A stretch of DNA of 64,000 nt from Anaeromicropila herbilytica (lineage in GTDB: Bacteria > Bacillota > Clostridia > Lachnospirales > Lachnospiraceae): the NCBI RefSeq assembly GCF_016591975.1, contig NZ_AP024169.1, positions 2,705,001 to 2,769,000 on the forward strand, given 5' to 3'. The notes under the pieces were generated by a model, which was not told the origin of the DNA, searched no databases, and worked only from the letters and a program-made list of their open reading frames with translations. The translations under genes and the position numbers were made by a program. Below are positions 34,563 to 43,688 of the stretch, piece by piece; positions within the stretch are counted from its first letter, which is position 1, and every line of letters starts with the position of its first letter.

Positions 34563-36458
34563 TTACTTATCTACCTTCACAGTAATAGGTTTACCATATC
34601 TACTTGATTTATCAAAAGACCTTACCCTTGCATAAAATTTATAGGTTTTGCCTTTCTTTAAACCTGTAAATACTATCGAATTCCCTTTTGTGTACTCATC
34701 AGCCGTATCACAATCTGGTCCAATGCTTTCAGCTCGCAAATCATATCCTTCTGCTCCTTTTACTGGCTTCCAAGTAAGTGTCACTTCCCCTTCTCCTGTA
34801 TTCTCTGCAGAAGTAAAGACAACACTCCCAATGTTAATGATATTCGTGTATTTAATACAGCCTATGTAATTTGTAGCACCATTCGACTGATTATATACAT
34901 TTTTGTCACTGTTTGTATCTCTGTAAGTATAAATCACTTTACCTAATCGATTATATACAGTCTCTGTATAAATACCGTCCAATAAATATCTTACATATAT
35001 TCCAGCGTTGTTAGTTAATATTTTATATTCGTAAAAATGTATGGCTTCCGTGTCTTTATCTAAATCTATTTTCAAAATTTCATTGAGTGAGTCATCGAAA
35101 AATGTTATCCTAGAATTATTTTGATCTAATGATTTTAATGCGATTTGGCCATCCCCAATACGAAAAGATTGCGTTTCAAGACAATAGTATGGTTTTCCTG
35201 CTTCTTTTAATTCCTTAGATTTTTGTTCATTAACATCCGATAATAAAGTATAGTAATCAAAATAAAGACCTTGATATCTTTTTACCAAGTTACCCTTTGT
35301 ATCATATATACCTGTTACCACTATATCCTCTTCGTCATAACCAGATAAAAAATATTCTCCATATATACAATCCTTAAATTTACGCATGTTTGGACCTGCT
35401 TCTTTAAGATCTTTATTATTATACTTTTGATATGACTTCGTGTTATATAATGTTGCATTTTTAGCTATAAAATTATCATTCTTTAATTCTCCATTTTGTA
35501 ATACAACATAATCACTTGATGAAACTATAACTGAATGATCTGCTTTATCTATTACTTTACCATTAATATCAAATAAATAAGATCGATTAATTGAATATTT
35601 AGCTGTACCATCAGGATTATTTATATAACCATCGGCATCAATCACATAACAATTTCCTATAGGAGTTAAATAAGTAGCAATATCAATTTTATCTCTATAC
35701 TTTGCTATAACTTCTTTTCTTACTTCATTTTTCACCCTACTCTTCATCTCTTTGATTTGTTTATTGTACAATAACCAGTATTGATTGGTTGCAGTTTTAT
35801 ATGCATTTTGAATATGTCTAACTGGATTCCCTTCATAGTCAAATACTCCTTTAACCGATACGCTAACTGGATTGGTAAATCGATTTTGACCTTTTGCATA
35901 ATTGGGCTTGTATACAAGAAAGAATTTCTCATATTCTTCTATTATATAACCTTTTTCTATATCGTCTTTTTTAAAGGTATATAGTACCTTACCCGTTCTT
36001 GATATGTAATATGTATTACCCTTAGCATCCACAGCACTAAAATTGCGATCATCATAAAAGATCTGAGTATATTTGTTAGGCTGTATTAATGTATTACCTT
36101 CTTTATCCATCAAACCAAAATATACCATATTATCCTTCTGCATCGTCACAATTGCATCGACATTGTCATTATACTTATTAGGCTTTATCTCATTGATATC
36201 GGTGAATTCTGTTGTCTTAATCAATTTACCAGTTGCTCCATTCATTAATACAACTTTTCCTTTATAGTAACCGTATACAACTCCCTTCGTGTCAAAGTCT
36301 ACTGGATATATATTGTCGAGAATGAAATCATAGTCTCCAATTACTTTAACATCCGATTCTGCTGCCTTGGTTGAATTACTGATCATAAACGGTATTACCA
36401 TTGTGCATATCAGTAGATAAGTGATTCCCTTGTTCATTTTCTTAATAATTTGTTCCAT
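34563..36458 (-). CDS. Secreted WG-repeat-like/fibronectin type III protein, paralogue 1 (631 aa)
   Basis: This is the first gene of the tandem set. It has a signal peptide (MEQIIKKMNKGITYLLICTM ... KAA), WG-like beta repeats (VYFGLMDKEGNTLIQPNKYT, FSAVDAKGNTYYISRTGKVL) and a C-terminal FN3 domain ending in SSRYGKPITVKVDK. The next gene starts 31 bases after its stop, so at least the first two are one transcript; the third follows after 107 bases. The paralogues differ most in the middle repeats and in the FN3 loops, the pattern expected if those parts face a variable partner. Function is unknown. Confidence 0.8.
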   Translation of the reverse strand: MEQIIKKMNKGITYLLICTMVIPFMISNSTKAAESDVKVIGDYDFILDNIYPVDFDTKGVVYGYYKGKVVLMNGATGKLIKTTEFTDINEIKPNKYNDNVDAIVTMQKDNMVYFGLMDKEGNTLIQPNKYTQIFYDDRNFSAVDAKGNTYYISRTGKVLYTFKKDDIEKGYIIEEYEKFFLVYKPNYAKGQNRFTNPVSVSVKGVFDYEGNPVRHIQNAYKTATNQYWLLYNKQIKEMKSRVKNEVRKEVIAKYRDKIDIATYLTPIGNCYVIDADGYINNPDGTAKYSINRSYLFDINGKVIDKADHSVIVSSSDYVVLQNGELKNDNFIAKNATLYNTKSYQKYNNKDLKEAGPNMRKFKDCIYGEYFLSGYDEEDIVVTGIYDTKGNLVKRYQGLYFDYYTLLSDVNEQKSKELKEAGKPYYCLETQSFRIGDGQIALKSLDQNNSRITFFDDSLNEILKIDLDKDTEAIHFYEYKILTNNAGIYVRYLLDGIYTETVYNRLGKVIYTYRDTNSDKNVYNQSNGATNYIGCIKYTNIINIGSVVFTSAENTGEGEVTLTWKPVKGAEGYDLRAESIGPDCDTADEYTKGNSIVFTGLKKGKTYKFYARVRSFDKSSRYGKPITVKVDK

Positions 36459-36680
36459 TTCTACTCTCACCTTCCCATCATCTAAGTTGAAGTAATAATT
36501 CTTAGATTAATTTATGATTGAAATTATCATTCCAATTTTTTCCCAAACCTATTATATATCTAAACTGTTAATATAAAAATTAATAATTTATTGATTTTTT
36601 CTTAAGAAACATTGCTTCATATACTCTGCAATAATTGCCTTCATCCTATTTCATCACTTGATAACTTTATTTCCATAAAT

Positions 36681-36709
36681 TTGTATTTTACTACTTTTTA
36701 TGATATAAT
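36681..36709 (+). promoter_or_regulatory. Promoter of the membrane-protein/Sel1 gene pair
   Basis: TTGTAT (36681-36686), a 17-base spacer and TATAAT (36704-36709) form a strong promoter 33 bases before the TTG start at 36743. The same promoter is kept in the duplicate at 54063-54091. Confidence 0.85.
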
Positions 36710-36742
36710 TAGACTTTCATTTATAGAAAAGGAGACTTACTA

Positions 36743-37579
36743 TTGAACTATAAACAAGAGAAAATACCTAGCATATGCAAGAGACTTCTTCTACATAATT
36801 GTATCATAAAAATGATTGTACCTGTGATTCTTATGATACTTTCCCTTCTATGGTTGATCAGAAGGCTTATCATCGATTATTCTACATTTCACAACATCAA
36901 AATGAGCCCTCTTATGATAAAGGTTCTAACATACAATTATTTTGTACCACTTATTATTTTATTTACGATGAGTGGCTTGGCTTATCTTCTACTACAACAA
37001 CTGCACCATCCTGAGAAAAGTAAGTTAGGTAAATCCGTACTCGCACACTGCCAAGTGCACGATATCATGGAAATGTATCGACAATTTGACCAAATTGATC
37101 AGGATATCTATAACAACGGGAAGTTCTTTAATGGTGTCTATGTAGGTAATGAATGGATGATTGGCAAATGTAATTTCATTAATGTTGCCGCTTTTCGTAA
37201 AGATAATATACGAGCAATCTTTCAAATTCATGAAATAAATTTTCATATGAATTTTTACCATTTATATATCATGGATCAGAATGATAAGAAAATAAAATTT
37301 AATCTGCTCCTGTCCAAAGAATTGAAAGCAATCTACCAATATTTATGTGGGGAGTATCCATATACGAAGCAAGGTGGTTCGAATGAGTATAATGAGTTTC
37401 GATTCCTATCAAAGGTGAAACGCATGGAATTCTATGCGAATTATAGAAGAATAATAGCTGAAGAAACACTTAACGAGCATGCTAGGACCTCATCTAGCAC
37501 ATACTCTCCAATCAGAGAAACTGCTAATCATCCGCCTGTAACAATCAAAGTGGATATTGATGAACTAATTCATAAATAG
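36743..37579 (+). CDS. Unknown two-helix membrane protein (278 aa)
   Basis: Two hydrophobic helices (about 20-44, MIVPVILMILSLLWLI, and 62-86, VPLIILFTMSGLAYLLLQQL) anchor a ~190-residue cytoplasmic domain. That domain reads KFFNGVYVGNEWMIGKCN and FQIHEINFHMNFYHLYIMDQ, and may be a small beta-rich (PH-like) fold. The start is TTG, set by AAGGAGA 7 bases upstream. It is the first gene of a pair with the Sel1-repeat gene 81 bases downstream. A diverged copy at 54125 is fused to pieces of a Sel1 gene. I do not recognise a named family with confidence. Confidence 0.75.
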   Translation: MNYKQEKIPSICKRLLLHNCIIKMIVPVILMILSLLWLIRRLIIDYSTFHNIKMSPLMIKVLTYNYFVPLIILFTMSGLAYLLLQQLHHPEKSKLGKSVLAHCQVHDIMEMYRQFDQIDQDIYNNGKFFNGVYVGNEWMIGKCNFINVAAFRKDNIRAIFQIHEINFHMNFYHLYIMDQNDKKIKFNLLLSKELKAIYQYLCGEYPYTKQGGSNEYNEFRFLSKVKRMEFYANYRRIIAEETLNEHARTSSSTYSPIRETANHPPVTIKVDIDELIHK

Positions 37580-37660
37580 ATCTACTACATAAAAAGAACT
37601 AATACATAATGATAAATAATACATAAAAATAAATAATCTTAATAAGTGGAGGATATTAAT

Positions 37661-38881
37661 ATGGGACAATTTTTTTCTGACAAAACAGAAGAAGCTATCG
37701 AATTACTATTTAAACATTATGAACAAGATAAGATGAAGCGAGCATCCGAACTTCTTACGGAAGCTGCAAAAGAAGGGGACGCAGATGCTTACTATTTTCT
37801 ATCCCGCTGTTTTCTAGGTCAACAATATATCTGGAAATACTCTGGTTTTGAAGATGATGAAAAGAAATCAACAGAATTATTAAAGAAAAGTATTGAGATG
37901 GGAAGTGCTTGTGGAGTCTTAGGTGGCATGCGGACAACTGGAATGTCGAATGCTACTGTTCACCGCATTATGACATTTGACACTATAAAAGAGGCATTTG
38001 ACATTGTGCTTCAAAAAGCAGAAGCTGGACATCCTTTTTGCCAGTATATGATTGGTAATACCTATTATTGGGATGACATATATGAGATTGAACATTTCAC
38101 CCCTGAACAGTATGATAAAATCAAACCAGAATATATGAAGAAAGCTGAGGATTGGTTCTTAAAGGCAGTTCATCAAGGTTATGCCTTCTTCTCAAAGAAT
38201 CTACTACTTATGTATCAAGATGGCGAGGAGGGATTTGCTCCAAACGCTAAGAAGTATGCTGAACTTCTAAAATACTGTGCAAATACAGGTCATCCAGGAT
38301 TCGAAGCGGAATATGCAGATTATTTGTATGATAATAATCAATACGAAGAATCTCTACGTTACTTTGAATCCTCTGTGAACAAGGGTAATCTAGATGCTTG
38401 GGCAGATATCGGCTATATGTATGACAATGGACAAGGTACAAAAAAGGATGCAACCTATGCTGTTAGCTGTTATCTAAAAGGAGCTGAGGTTGGAAGACTC
38501 TTAGCACAGACTCAATTAGGTCTTAGCTACTATTATGGTGTTGGTACCGAAGTAGATTATGGACGTGCTTATTACTGGTTAGACATGGCTGCCAGTAGAG
38601 ATGATAAACATGCCTTCCCTGTCTTAGGTATGTGTTATCTAAAGGGACTTGGTGTAGAACAGGATCATGTAGCCGCAAGATTGTTATTTGAAGAATGTGA
38701 GGATAAACCCACTGCCCTCACTGGCCTTGGCTTAATCTATGTGGACGGCTTAGGTGTTCCAGAAGATATTAATAAAGGTATTGATTATCTAAAACGAGCT
38801 GAAAAGCTTGGTAGCGAAGATGCACCTATGCATATTGCAAGATTTAAAAAGGGTCTTCTTGGAAAGTGGAAAAGAAGATAA
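37661..38881 (+). CDS. Sel1-repeat (SLR) protein (406 aa)
   Basis: Repeated ~36-residue helical hairpins of the Sel1 type are obvious: ADIGYMYDNGQGTKKDATYA, AQTQLGLSYYYGVGTEVDYG, PVLGMCYLKGLGVEQDHVAA and LGLIYVDGLGVPEDINKG. Sel1 repeats are TPR-like scaffolds for protein-protein contacts. No signal peptide is present, so it is cytoplasmic. ATG at 37661 is chosen because GGAGG lies 8 bases upstream; the in-frame GTG at 37646 overlaps that site. It follows the two-helix membrane protein and may be its partner. Fragments of near-identical Sel1 genes occur at 54836-54973 and 55936-56010. Confidence 0.88.
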   Translation: MGQFFSDKTEEAIELLFKHYEQDKMKRASELLTEAAKEGDADAYYFLSRCFLGQQYIWKYSGFEDDEKKSTELLKKSIEMGSACGVLGGMRTTGMSNATVHRIMTFDTIKEAFDIVLQKAEAGHPFCQYMIGNTYYWDDIYEIEHFTPEQYDKIKPEYMKKAEDWFLKAVHQGYAFFSKNLLLMYQDGEEGFAPNAKKYAELLKYCANTGHPGFEAEYADYLYDNNQYEESLRYFESSVNKGNLDAWADIGYMYDNGQGTKKDATYAVSCYLKGAEVGRLLAQTQLGLSYYYGVGTEVDYGRAYYWLDMAASRDDKHAFPVLGMCYLKGLGVEQDHVAARLLFEECEDKPTALTGLGLIYVDGLGVPEDINKGIDYLKRAEKLGSEDAPMHIARFKKGLLGKWKRR

Positions 38882-38969
38882 AATTTAACTATATATAAAT
38901 AAACCCATAAAGAAACTACATAATATAAAAAGTGCCACACATGCCCTTTAAAATGGGAAAGTACCATAA

Positions 38970-39134
38970 TAGCCACATTTTTTTATTCTTCATACCCTCA
39001 AATAATCCATGAATTCGATCTTTTGTGAATATGGAAATGAAAGAACCAATTATTCAGTATCTAAAAATTTGCTGAAATAGAACGCTAAAGTAATACCATA
39101 AATACACAAATTCTCTCTGGAAAATTTTTCTCAT
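38970..39134 (-). pseudogene. Permease remnant (UPF0718-like N-terminus with internal stop)
   Basis: From an ATG at 39134 with AAGGTG upstream the frame reads MRKIFQREFVYLWYYFSVLF, then QQIFRY and a TGA stop, and continues in frame as IIGSFISIFTKDRIHGLFEG and MKNKKMWLL. This resembles the N-terminal helix and first loop of UPF0718-type permeases. After KMWLL it runs into the 3' flank of the Sel1 gene (AGTGCCACAC on the plus strand), so the rest was lost. The family guess is moderate; the broken state is clear. Confidence 0.55.
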
Positions 39135-39159
39135 ATAATCACCTTCTTTTTCTTACTCT

Positions 39160-39236
39160 GGAAGCAATAAAAACGATAATCATCCAGAAGAATTACTAAA
39201 CATTGTTACTACTATATACCAAAAACATGACGTATT
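39160..39236 (+). pseudogene. LysR gene 3'-end remnant
   Basis: The frame NKNDNHPEELLNIVTTIYQK then HDVFP-stop matches the last residues of the intact LysR protein (NNNRPEIKELLNTITDVYQK, HDGFPL). Homology continues through the same kind of GAGGTGG terminator and some 45 bases beyond, up to about 39320 (compare 44832-44990). Only the gene's tail was duplicated or survives. Confidence 0.8.
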
Positions 39237-39246
39237 TCCATAATAG

Positions 39247-39274
39247 AAAAGAGGTGGACTCTGCCACCTCTTTT
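39247..39274. terminator. Terminator copied with the LysR remnant
   Basis: AAAAGAGGTGG and CCACCTCTTTT form an 11-bp stem followed by a T-run, nearly the same as the terminator after the intact lysR gene at 44911-44938. It also serves the convergent flavodoxin gene that ends at 39325. Confidence 0.8.
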
Positions 39275-39324
39275 TCATGCACAGTAACAATCTGCAAAGT
39301 ATTCGTTATGTTCACATCTGACAT

Positions 39325-39963
39325 TTACTTTTGCTTAATTTCAAGCCTATTAAGCCATTCTGTTACGGTATTGCTCTGATCCTTACTCATATCTCTATCT
39401 CTGACTGCAAGACCATCCAAAACAGTCACATTTTTGTCATTCAAATAGTTACTCATATTTTGTTCTGTTCCACTCATACCGCTACCACCATGCGTTACAA
39501 ATGGTACAATCGTTTTTCCTGTTACATCATATTTATCAAAAAAAGTTAAAATAATTTGCGGATAAGTATACCACCAAATTGGATATCCAATAAATATAGT
39601 GTCATAATCGCTCATATCAATATCAAGAGGCTTCATTTCTGGTCTAGCATCCTTCTCCTGTTCATCCTTTGTATAACTATATAAACTATTTCCTGTAGGA
39701 TACGGATTTTTTTCTTCTATTCTTCTAAAATCCCCACCGACCTGATCAGATATCTCCTTGGCAAGCTTTTGTGTATTTCCACTATGAGAAAAATAAACTA
39801 CTAAAGTTCGCTCACTGTCCACCGTGGTACTTCCAGTCTTATTATCCTCATTCGTAATATTTGGATTCATACCTACACCCGAGTTTCGTATCCGGAAATA
39901 ATAGATTAATGCTGCTATAACAATTAAAGCTATTATTACGATCATAAACTTTCTCTTATTCAT
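39325..39963 (-). CDS. Membrane-anchored flavodoxin-like protein (212 aa)
   Basis: An N-terminal hydrophobic helix (FMIVIIALIVIAALIYYF) is followed by a linker and a flavodoxin domain from about residue 53: LVVYFSHSGNTQKLAKEISD is the FMN-phosphate loop, DTIFIGYPIWWYTYPQII the flavin-ring loop, and TIVPFVTHGGSGMSGTE the third binding loop. The helix may anchor it at the outer face of the membrane. ATG 39963 follows GGAGG at 5 bases. A soluble homologue without the anchor is at 52912. Electron donor and target are unknown; the OYE-like reductase next door is a candidate partner. Confidence 0.88.
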   Translation of the reverse strand: MNKRKFMIVIIALIVIAALIYYFRIRNSGVGMNPNITNEDNKTGSTTVDSERTLVVYFSHSGNTQKLAKEISDQVGGDFRRIEEKNPYPTGNSLYSYTKDEQEKDARPEMKPLDIDMSDYDTIFIGYPIWWYTYPQIILTFFDKYDVTGKTIVPFVTHGGSGMSGTEQNMSNYLNDKNVTVLDGLAVRDRDMSKDQSNTVTEWLNRLEIKQK

Positions 39964-40240
39964 CTGTTCCTCCATTTCAAAAACAATAAATATAGTATTT
40001 TCAATACGTTTTACCTATGATTTTTTATTTTCCTCATAGCTAAATCAATACTCATGCAGACCTTCGTTTCTTATTGAACTTTTTTGTAATTATCTGTGCA
40101 TCATTGTATAAAATTCATTTTATCAGTACATAATATATCTATCAAATCAAAAATTTAAATAAATAATTTATTTTTTAGATTAAAGTTTATGAGTAGCTAA
40201 TAAGTCCCTCCATTGGTAAAAGTGACTACTACTCAAGTAT
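39964..40240. other. Upstream region of the anchored flavodoxin gene
   Basis: No gene is visible. TATCAAATCAAAA near 40140 resembles one half of the palindrome TATCAAATCGATA found upstream of the SDR gene, so this flavodoxin might share a LysR-type control. The flavodoxin remnant begins at 40241. Confidence 0.35.
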
Positions 40241-40440
40241 TTATACCTCAATCGGAAATACAATTTCAGCATTCTTACATGCCTTTTTCATATCATCAAT
40301 TACATGTCCTGTCCATCCACCATTTATCATAAATGGTTTTCCTTGGAAATCATTATTTTCTCTCTCACCATCTTTCCGAATTATTCCATCATTATCGAAT
40401 TCGAATAAGACGATTTCATTGCAAAAAAGTACAGTCAGAA
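40241..40440 (-). pseudogene. Truncated flavodoxin-like remnant
   Basis: The minus strand encodes NEIVLFEFDNDGIIRKDGE, RENNDFQGKPFMINGGWTGH and VIDDMKKACKNAEIVFPIEV-stop. The GHVIDDMKKACKNAE block resembles the last helix of long flavodoxins. There is no start codon or ribosome site, and a stop plus the terminator hairpin of the OYE gene bound its 5' side. It is the third flavodoxin-related sequence in this region. Confidence 0.6.
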
Positions 40441-40454
40441 AGATCTAACTGTAC
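40422..40454 (-). terminator. Terminator of the old-yellow-enzyme gene
   Basis: On the minus strand GTACAGT and ACTGTAC form a 7-bp stem followed by TTTTTTG, 85 bases past the stop at 40539. Confidence 0.6.
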
Positions 40455-40538
40455 CCATTTTTATTATATCCACTTCTGATGATTTTCCTTCTGTATCAAT
40501 ACATTCCAATGCTGTATACATTGCTATTTCCTGTTTAT

Positions 40539-42497
40539 TTATAACTTCATGATTACTTCATAAGCTTCTGAAATACATGTCATGATATTGCCTACTGCAT
40601 TTCCATCTCCAATTTCAAAGACTTGTGCCTCACAATTTTTCAATTCTTCTGCCATGGATTTTACCGAACGGTAACCTACAGACATCACTACGGTATCTGC
40701 TTCTATTGTCTTTTCTGTTCCATCTGCCAAAGTGACTACGACTCCGATATCATTTATTTCTTTTACTCGGCATGAAGTCATGATATTAGTATGATAATAT
40801 TCAAAAGCATCAAAAAGCATTGCCTTGTTCATGGAAGGAACATCACCTGTCTGCATAATATTTTCCAAAGCCTCTACAATCGTGACATTTTTTCCTTCTT
40901 CTGCATACCCTAGTGCAATTTCACAACCAACTAAGCCGCCGCCAACAATCACTACCTTCTGCCCGACTTTCTTCTTATTCAAGAGGGCATCAACACCTGA
41001 GATTGTCTTTACATGATCAATTCCTGGAAGATTTGGCATGATAGGTTTGGAACCTGTCGCAAGAATAATTACATCAGCGCCACTTTCTTTCAGCAATTCT
41101 GCGGATACTTCTGTCTGCATTCTAACATCAATCTGTAACACTTCCATCTGATGTTTATAGTACTCATTCAATTCATTTACTTCCGCTTTGAAGTCATGTG
41201 CTCCTGCTGGAATCAGATTCCCGCCGAGAACATCTGACTTTTCATAAAGTGTCACCTCATGTCCACGCAGTTTTGCATTGTATGCAGCTTCCATACCCGC
41301 AACACCTCCACCGACAATGATTACCTTTTTCGAATCTGCTGATTTTGTGAGTGGTTCATTTGTTTCATACCCCACTTCTGGATTTACAGCACAGCTAACC
41401 TGACCCTTTGTAAAGTATCCCCATATACAACCCTGATTACAAGCGATACAGCTGCGTACATTTTCCGGTTCTCCTTTAACAATCTTTTCAGCAAAATTTG
41501 GATCTGAAATTGCTTGTCTTCCAATAACGACCGCATCAATCTTGCCCTCTGCAATTGCAGCTTCATCCATATCCGGATCCGCCATTCTACCACCACAGAG
41601 AATCGGAATACTTACCGCTTCCTTAAGTTTTGCAGCCATTTCAATGGTAAAGCCTTTTTCTACATAAGATGGTGGCATTGCATAATAAATTGCATCCAGC
41701 ATTCCAGCATCTGTACTAAGTGCATCATAGCCATACTTTTCTAATAATTTAGCAATTTCTATGGCCTCTTCTAAGGTTCTTCCTACCTCTTGCGAACCAT
41801 CAAATGATGCTTTATCAAAATCTTTTATATAGCTCTTCATGGCAAGACGAATGGTGACAGGAAAATCTGTTCCACACTCAGCCTTAATTGCTTCTACGAT
41901 ATCTTTTGCAAATCGGAGACGATTCTCTAATGAGCCGCCATATTCATCCTCTCTTTGATTCGTAAATTCCAACGCAAAGGTATCAAGCAGATGTCCCCAA
42001 TGCAAGGCATGAATATCAACACCTGCATAGCCTGCCTCCTTACAGACCTTAGCTGCTTTTGCCACATCCTGGACCTTGCTGTGAATCTCTTCTACCGTCA
42101 GAGCCTGTGTCTTTATACTTGGGTTTCCAAGAACCGGAAGAACAGACGGAGTTTTTAATCCAGCATTACGTCCAACATTCATACTGAGCTGCATGAACAT
42201 TTTTGATCCATAAGCATTGATACGTTCATTCATCTTCTTGCCTGTTGCTATAAATTCCTCCGGATGATTTACGATGGTATCTGCTCCATCCACTTTTGTG
42301 TCGACAGAAGTTCCACCGCTATAAAGCAGTCCAAAACCTCCCGCTGCTCTTTTCACAAAATATTCCACACCCGCTTCTGTAAATCCACCATATTCATTGT
42401 TGCCAAACCCAGTATCCATTGGTGCCATGAACATTCTGTTTTTTATTGTTACACTACCAATCTGTAATGGATTGGTTAAATTCGGATATTGTTTCAT
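40539..42497 (-). CDS. Old yellow enzyme-type FAD/FMN iron-sulfur oxidoreductase (652 aa)
   Basis: This matches the 2,4-dienoyl-CoA reductase/trimethylamine dehydrogenase class. Residues 1-370 form an FMN-binding TIM barrel (IGSVTIKNRMFMAPMDTGFG, ALHWGHLLDTFALEFTNQRE). C-terminal to it is the 4Fe-4S motif CIACNQGCIWGYFTKGQVSC. Residues ~385-652 form an FAD/NAD(P)H domain (IIVGGGVAGMEAAYNAKLRG, VVIVGGGLVGCEIALGYAEE). Such enzymes reduce C=C bonds of enoates or enoyl-CoA. ATG 42497 follows AAGGAGG at 7 bases. The SDR upstream could supply or use its substrate. The true substrate is unknown. Confidence 0.9.
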   Translation of the reverse strand: MKQYPNLTNPLQIGSVTIKNRMFMAPMDTGFGNNEYGGFTEAGVEYFVKRAAGGFGLLYSGGTSVDTKVDGADTIVNHPEEFIATGKKMNERINAYGSKMFMQLSMNVGRNAGLKTPSVLPVLGNPSIKTQALTVEEIHSKVQDVAKAAKVCKEAGYAGVDIHALHWGHLLDTFALEFTNQREDEYGGSLENRLRFAKDIVEAIKAECGTDFPVTIRLAMKSYIKDFDKASFDGSQEVGRTLEEAIEIAKLLEKYGYDALSTDAGMLDAIYYAMPPSYVEKGFTIEMAAKLKEAVSIPILCGGRMADPDMDEAAIAEGKIDAVVIGRQAISDPNFAEKIVKGEPENVRSCIACNQGCIWGYFTKGQVSCAVNPEVGYETNEPLTKSADSKKVIIVGGGVAGMEAAYNAKLRGHEVTLYEKSDVLGGNLIPAGAHDFKAEVNELNEYYKHQMEVLQIDVRMQTEVSAELLKESGADVIILATGSKPIMPNLPGIDHVKTISGVDALLNKKKVGQKVVIVGGGLVGCEIALGYAEEGKNVTIVEALENIMQTGDVPSMNKAMLFDAFEYYHTNIMTSCRVKEINDIGVVVTLADGTEKTIEADTVVMSVGYRSVKSMAEELKNCEAQVFEIGDGNAVGNIMTCISEAYEVIMKL

Positions 42498-42642
42498 TGT
42501 AACCTCCTTCAATATAAATTAATCCTCTGGTCTTACGACTGTAAATGGCGATTCAATCATAAATCTGTTCTATGATGAAATCCTCCCTTATTTTTTACAG
42601 TAATGTATTAAGAAACTGTAGTAGCTTATTTCTATATACAGA

Positions 42643-42671
42643 ATTATAATAGTGTACAAATCAGAATACAA
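42643..42671 (-). promoter_or_regulatory. Promoter of the old-yellow-enzyme gene
   Basis: On the minus strand TTGTAT (42666-42671), a 17-base spacer and TATAAT (42643-42648) lie about 145 bases before the ATG, leaving a long 5' leader. It starts just after the hairpin at 42674-42725. Confidence 0.7.
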
Positions 42672-42673
42672 TG

Positions 42674-42725
42674 GTCACGTTTTTTTGTTTGGTTTCTTAG
42701 GAAACCATTTTCAAAAAAACGTGAC
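42674..42725 (-). terminator. Hairpin between the SDR and old-yellow-enzyme genes
   Basis: GTCACGTTTTTTTG (42674-42687) pairs perfectly with 42712-42725; GGTTTC and GAAACC form an inner stem. It lies 64 bases past the SDR stop and directly before the next promoter, as a boundary between transcripts would. There is no external T-run on the minus strand. Confidence 0.6.
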
Positions 42726-42788
42726 TTTTTTCAGTAAATGCTGTGAAATTATATCATATTCTGCTATTTTCTAATTATAGTTTTTGTC

Positions 42789-43637
42789 TTATTGCCATAA
42801 TGAAAATTTACCACTGTTCATTGCGGCAATTACGCCTCCATCAATCAGTAAGTCTGTTCCTGTAATAAATCCTGCATGCTCCCCTAAAAGAAAAGCTCCC
42901 GCTTCAGCTATCTCATCTGATGTACCCACACGTCTTGCTGGTGAAGCAGCTATCATCTGCTGATATCCTTCTCCCGCTGCATTAAATTCATCATAAGCTA
43001 ATGGTGTTACAATGATACCTGGGCTGATTGTATTAATGCGAGCACGACGCTCTCCCCATGTAGTAGCGGCTGCTGTACGAACTCTTAAGTGATTTGCTCT
43101 TTTCGATGCGATATATGCTATACCAGGATTTGCTACTGCATCTTTCTTAACAAAATCAAGATCTGCTAATTCATCCGTTGGAGTCATAGCAAGTAATCCT
43201 TCTATTTCATCTGAAAATCTCATCATATAACCAGTCTGACTGGAAATAATAAGTCCAGCTCCACCTTCTGCGATAACATTTGCAAATTCATCAATGGCAA
43301 CTGCTGTTGCAACTAAATCTAACTTTACGATATGTTCTGGTGATGATTGGTTTGGTGATGCACCTGCAGTATCAATAAAATATTTCACTTCACCAAGTGA
43401 TGCTGCTTTTTCTGCAAATGATCTCACAGAAGCTCGATCACAGGCATCTACCTGATGTGTCTCTACTTCATATCCTGCATAGGATAATTCTTTCTTAGTC
43501 TCTTCTAATCTCTTTTCGCTGATATCTCCAAGTAAGATTTTTTTGCCGGCTGCAATTCTTTTTACGATTGCTGTTCCCATGCTTCCTGCTCCTAATAAAG
43601 CAATTACTGGTTTGTTTGTGTTCATGTTAAATTCCAT
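42789..43637 (-). CDS. Short-chain dehydrogenase/reductase (282 aa)
   Basis: The nucleotide-binding loop is GAGSMGTAIVKRI near residue 16, a variant of TGxxxGxG, and the catalytic pair is YIASK (about 173-177). Serines in SSQTGYM complete the triad, and NTISPGIIVTPL and GTDLLIDGG are classic SDR text. The insertion between strand 5 and the active site (about 135-165) is longer than usual. AAGGAG precedes ATG 43637 by 10 bases. The gene is divergent from lysR with palindromic sites between them, so LysR control is likely. Substrate unknown. Confidence 0.88.
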   Translation of the reverse strand: MEFNMNTNKPVIALLGAGSMGTAIVKRIAAGKKILLGDISEKRLEETKKELSYAGYEVETHQVDACDRASVRSFAEKAASLGEVKYFIDTAGASPNQSSPEHIVKLDLVATAVAIDEFANVIAEGGAGLIISSQTGYMMRFSDEIEGLLAMTPTDELADLDFVKKDAVANPGIAYIASKRANHLRVRTAAATTWGERRARINTISPGIIVTPLAYDEFNAAGEGYQQMIAASPARRVGTSDEIAEAGAFLLGEHAGFITGTDLLIDGGVIAAMNSGKFSLWQ

Positions 43638-43688
43638 CTTTTATTGTCTCCTTATACATTTTTATTGTTTGTATCTTTTACACAAATC

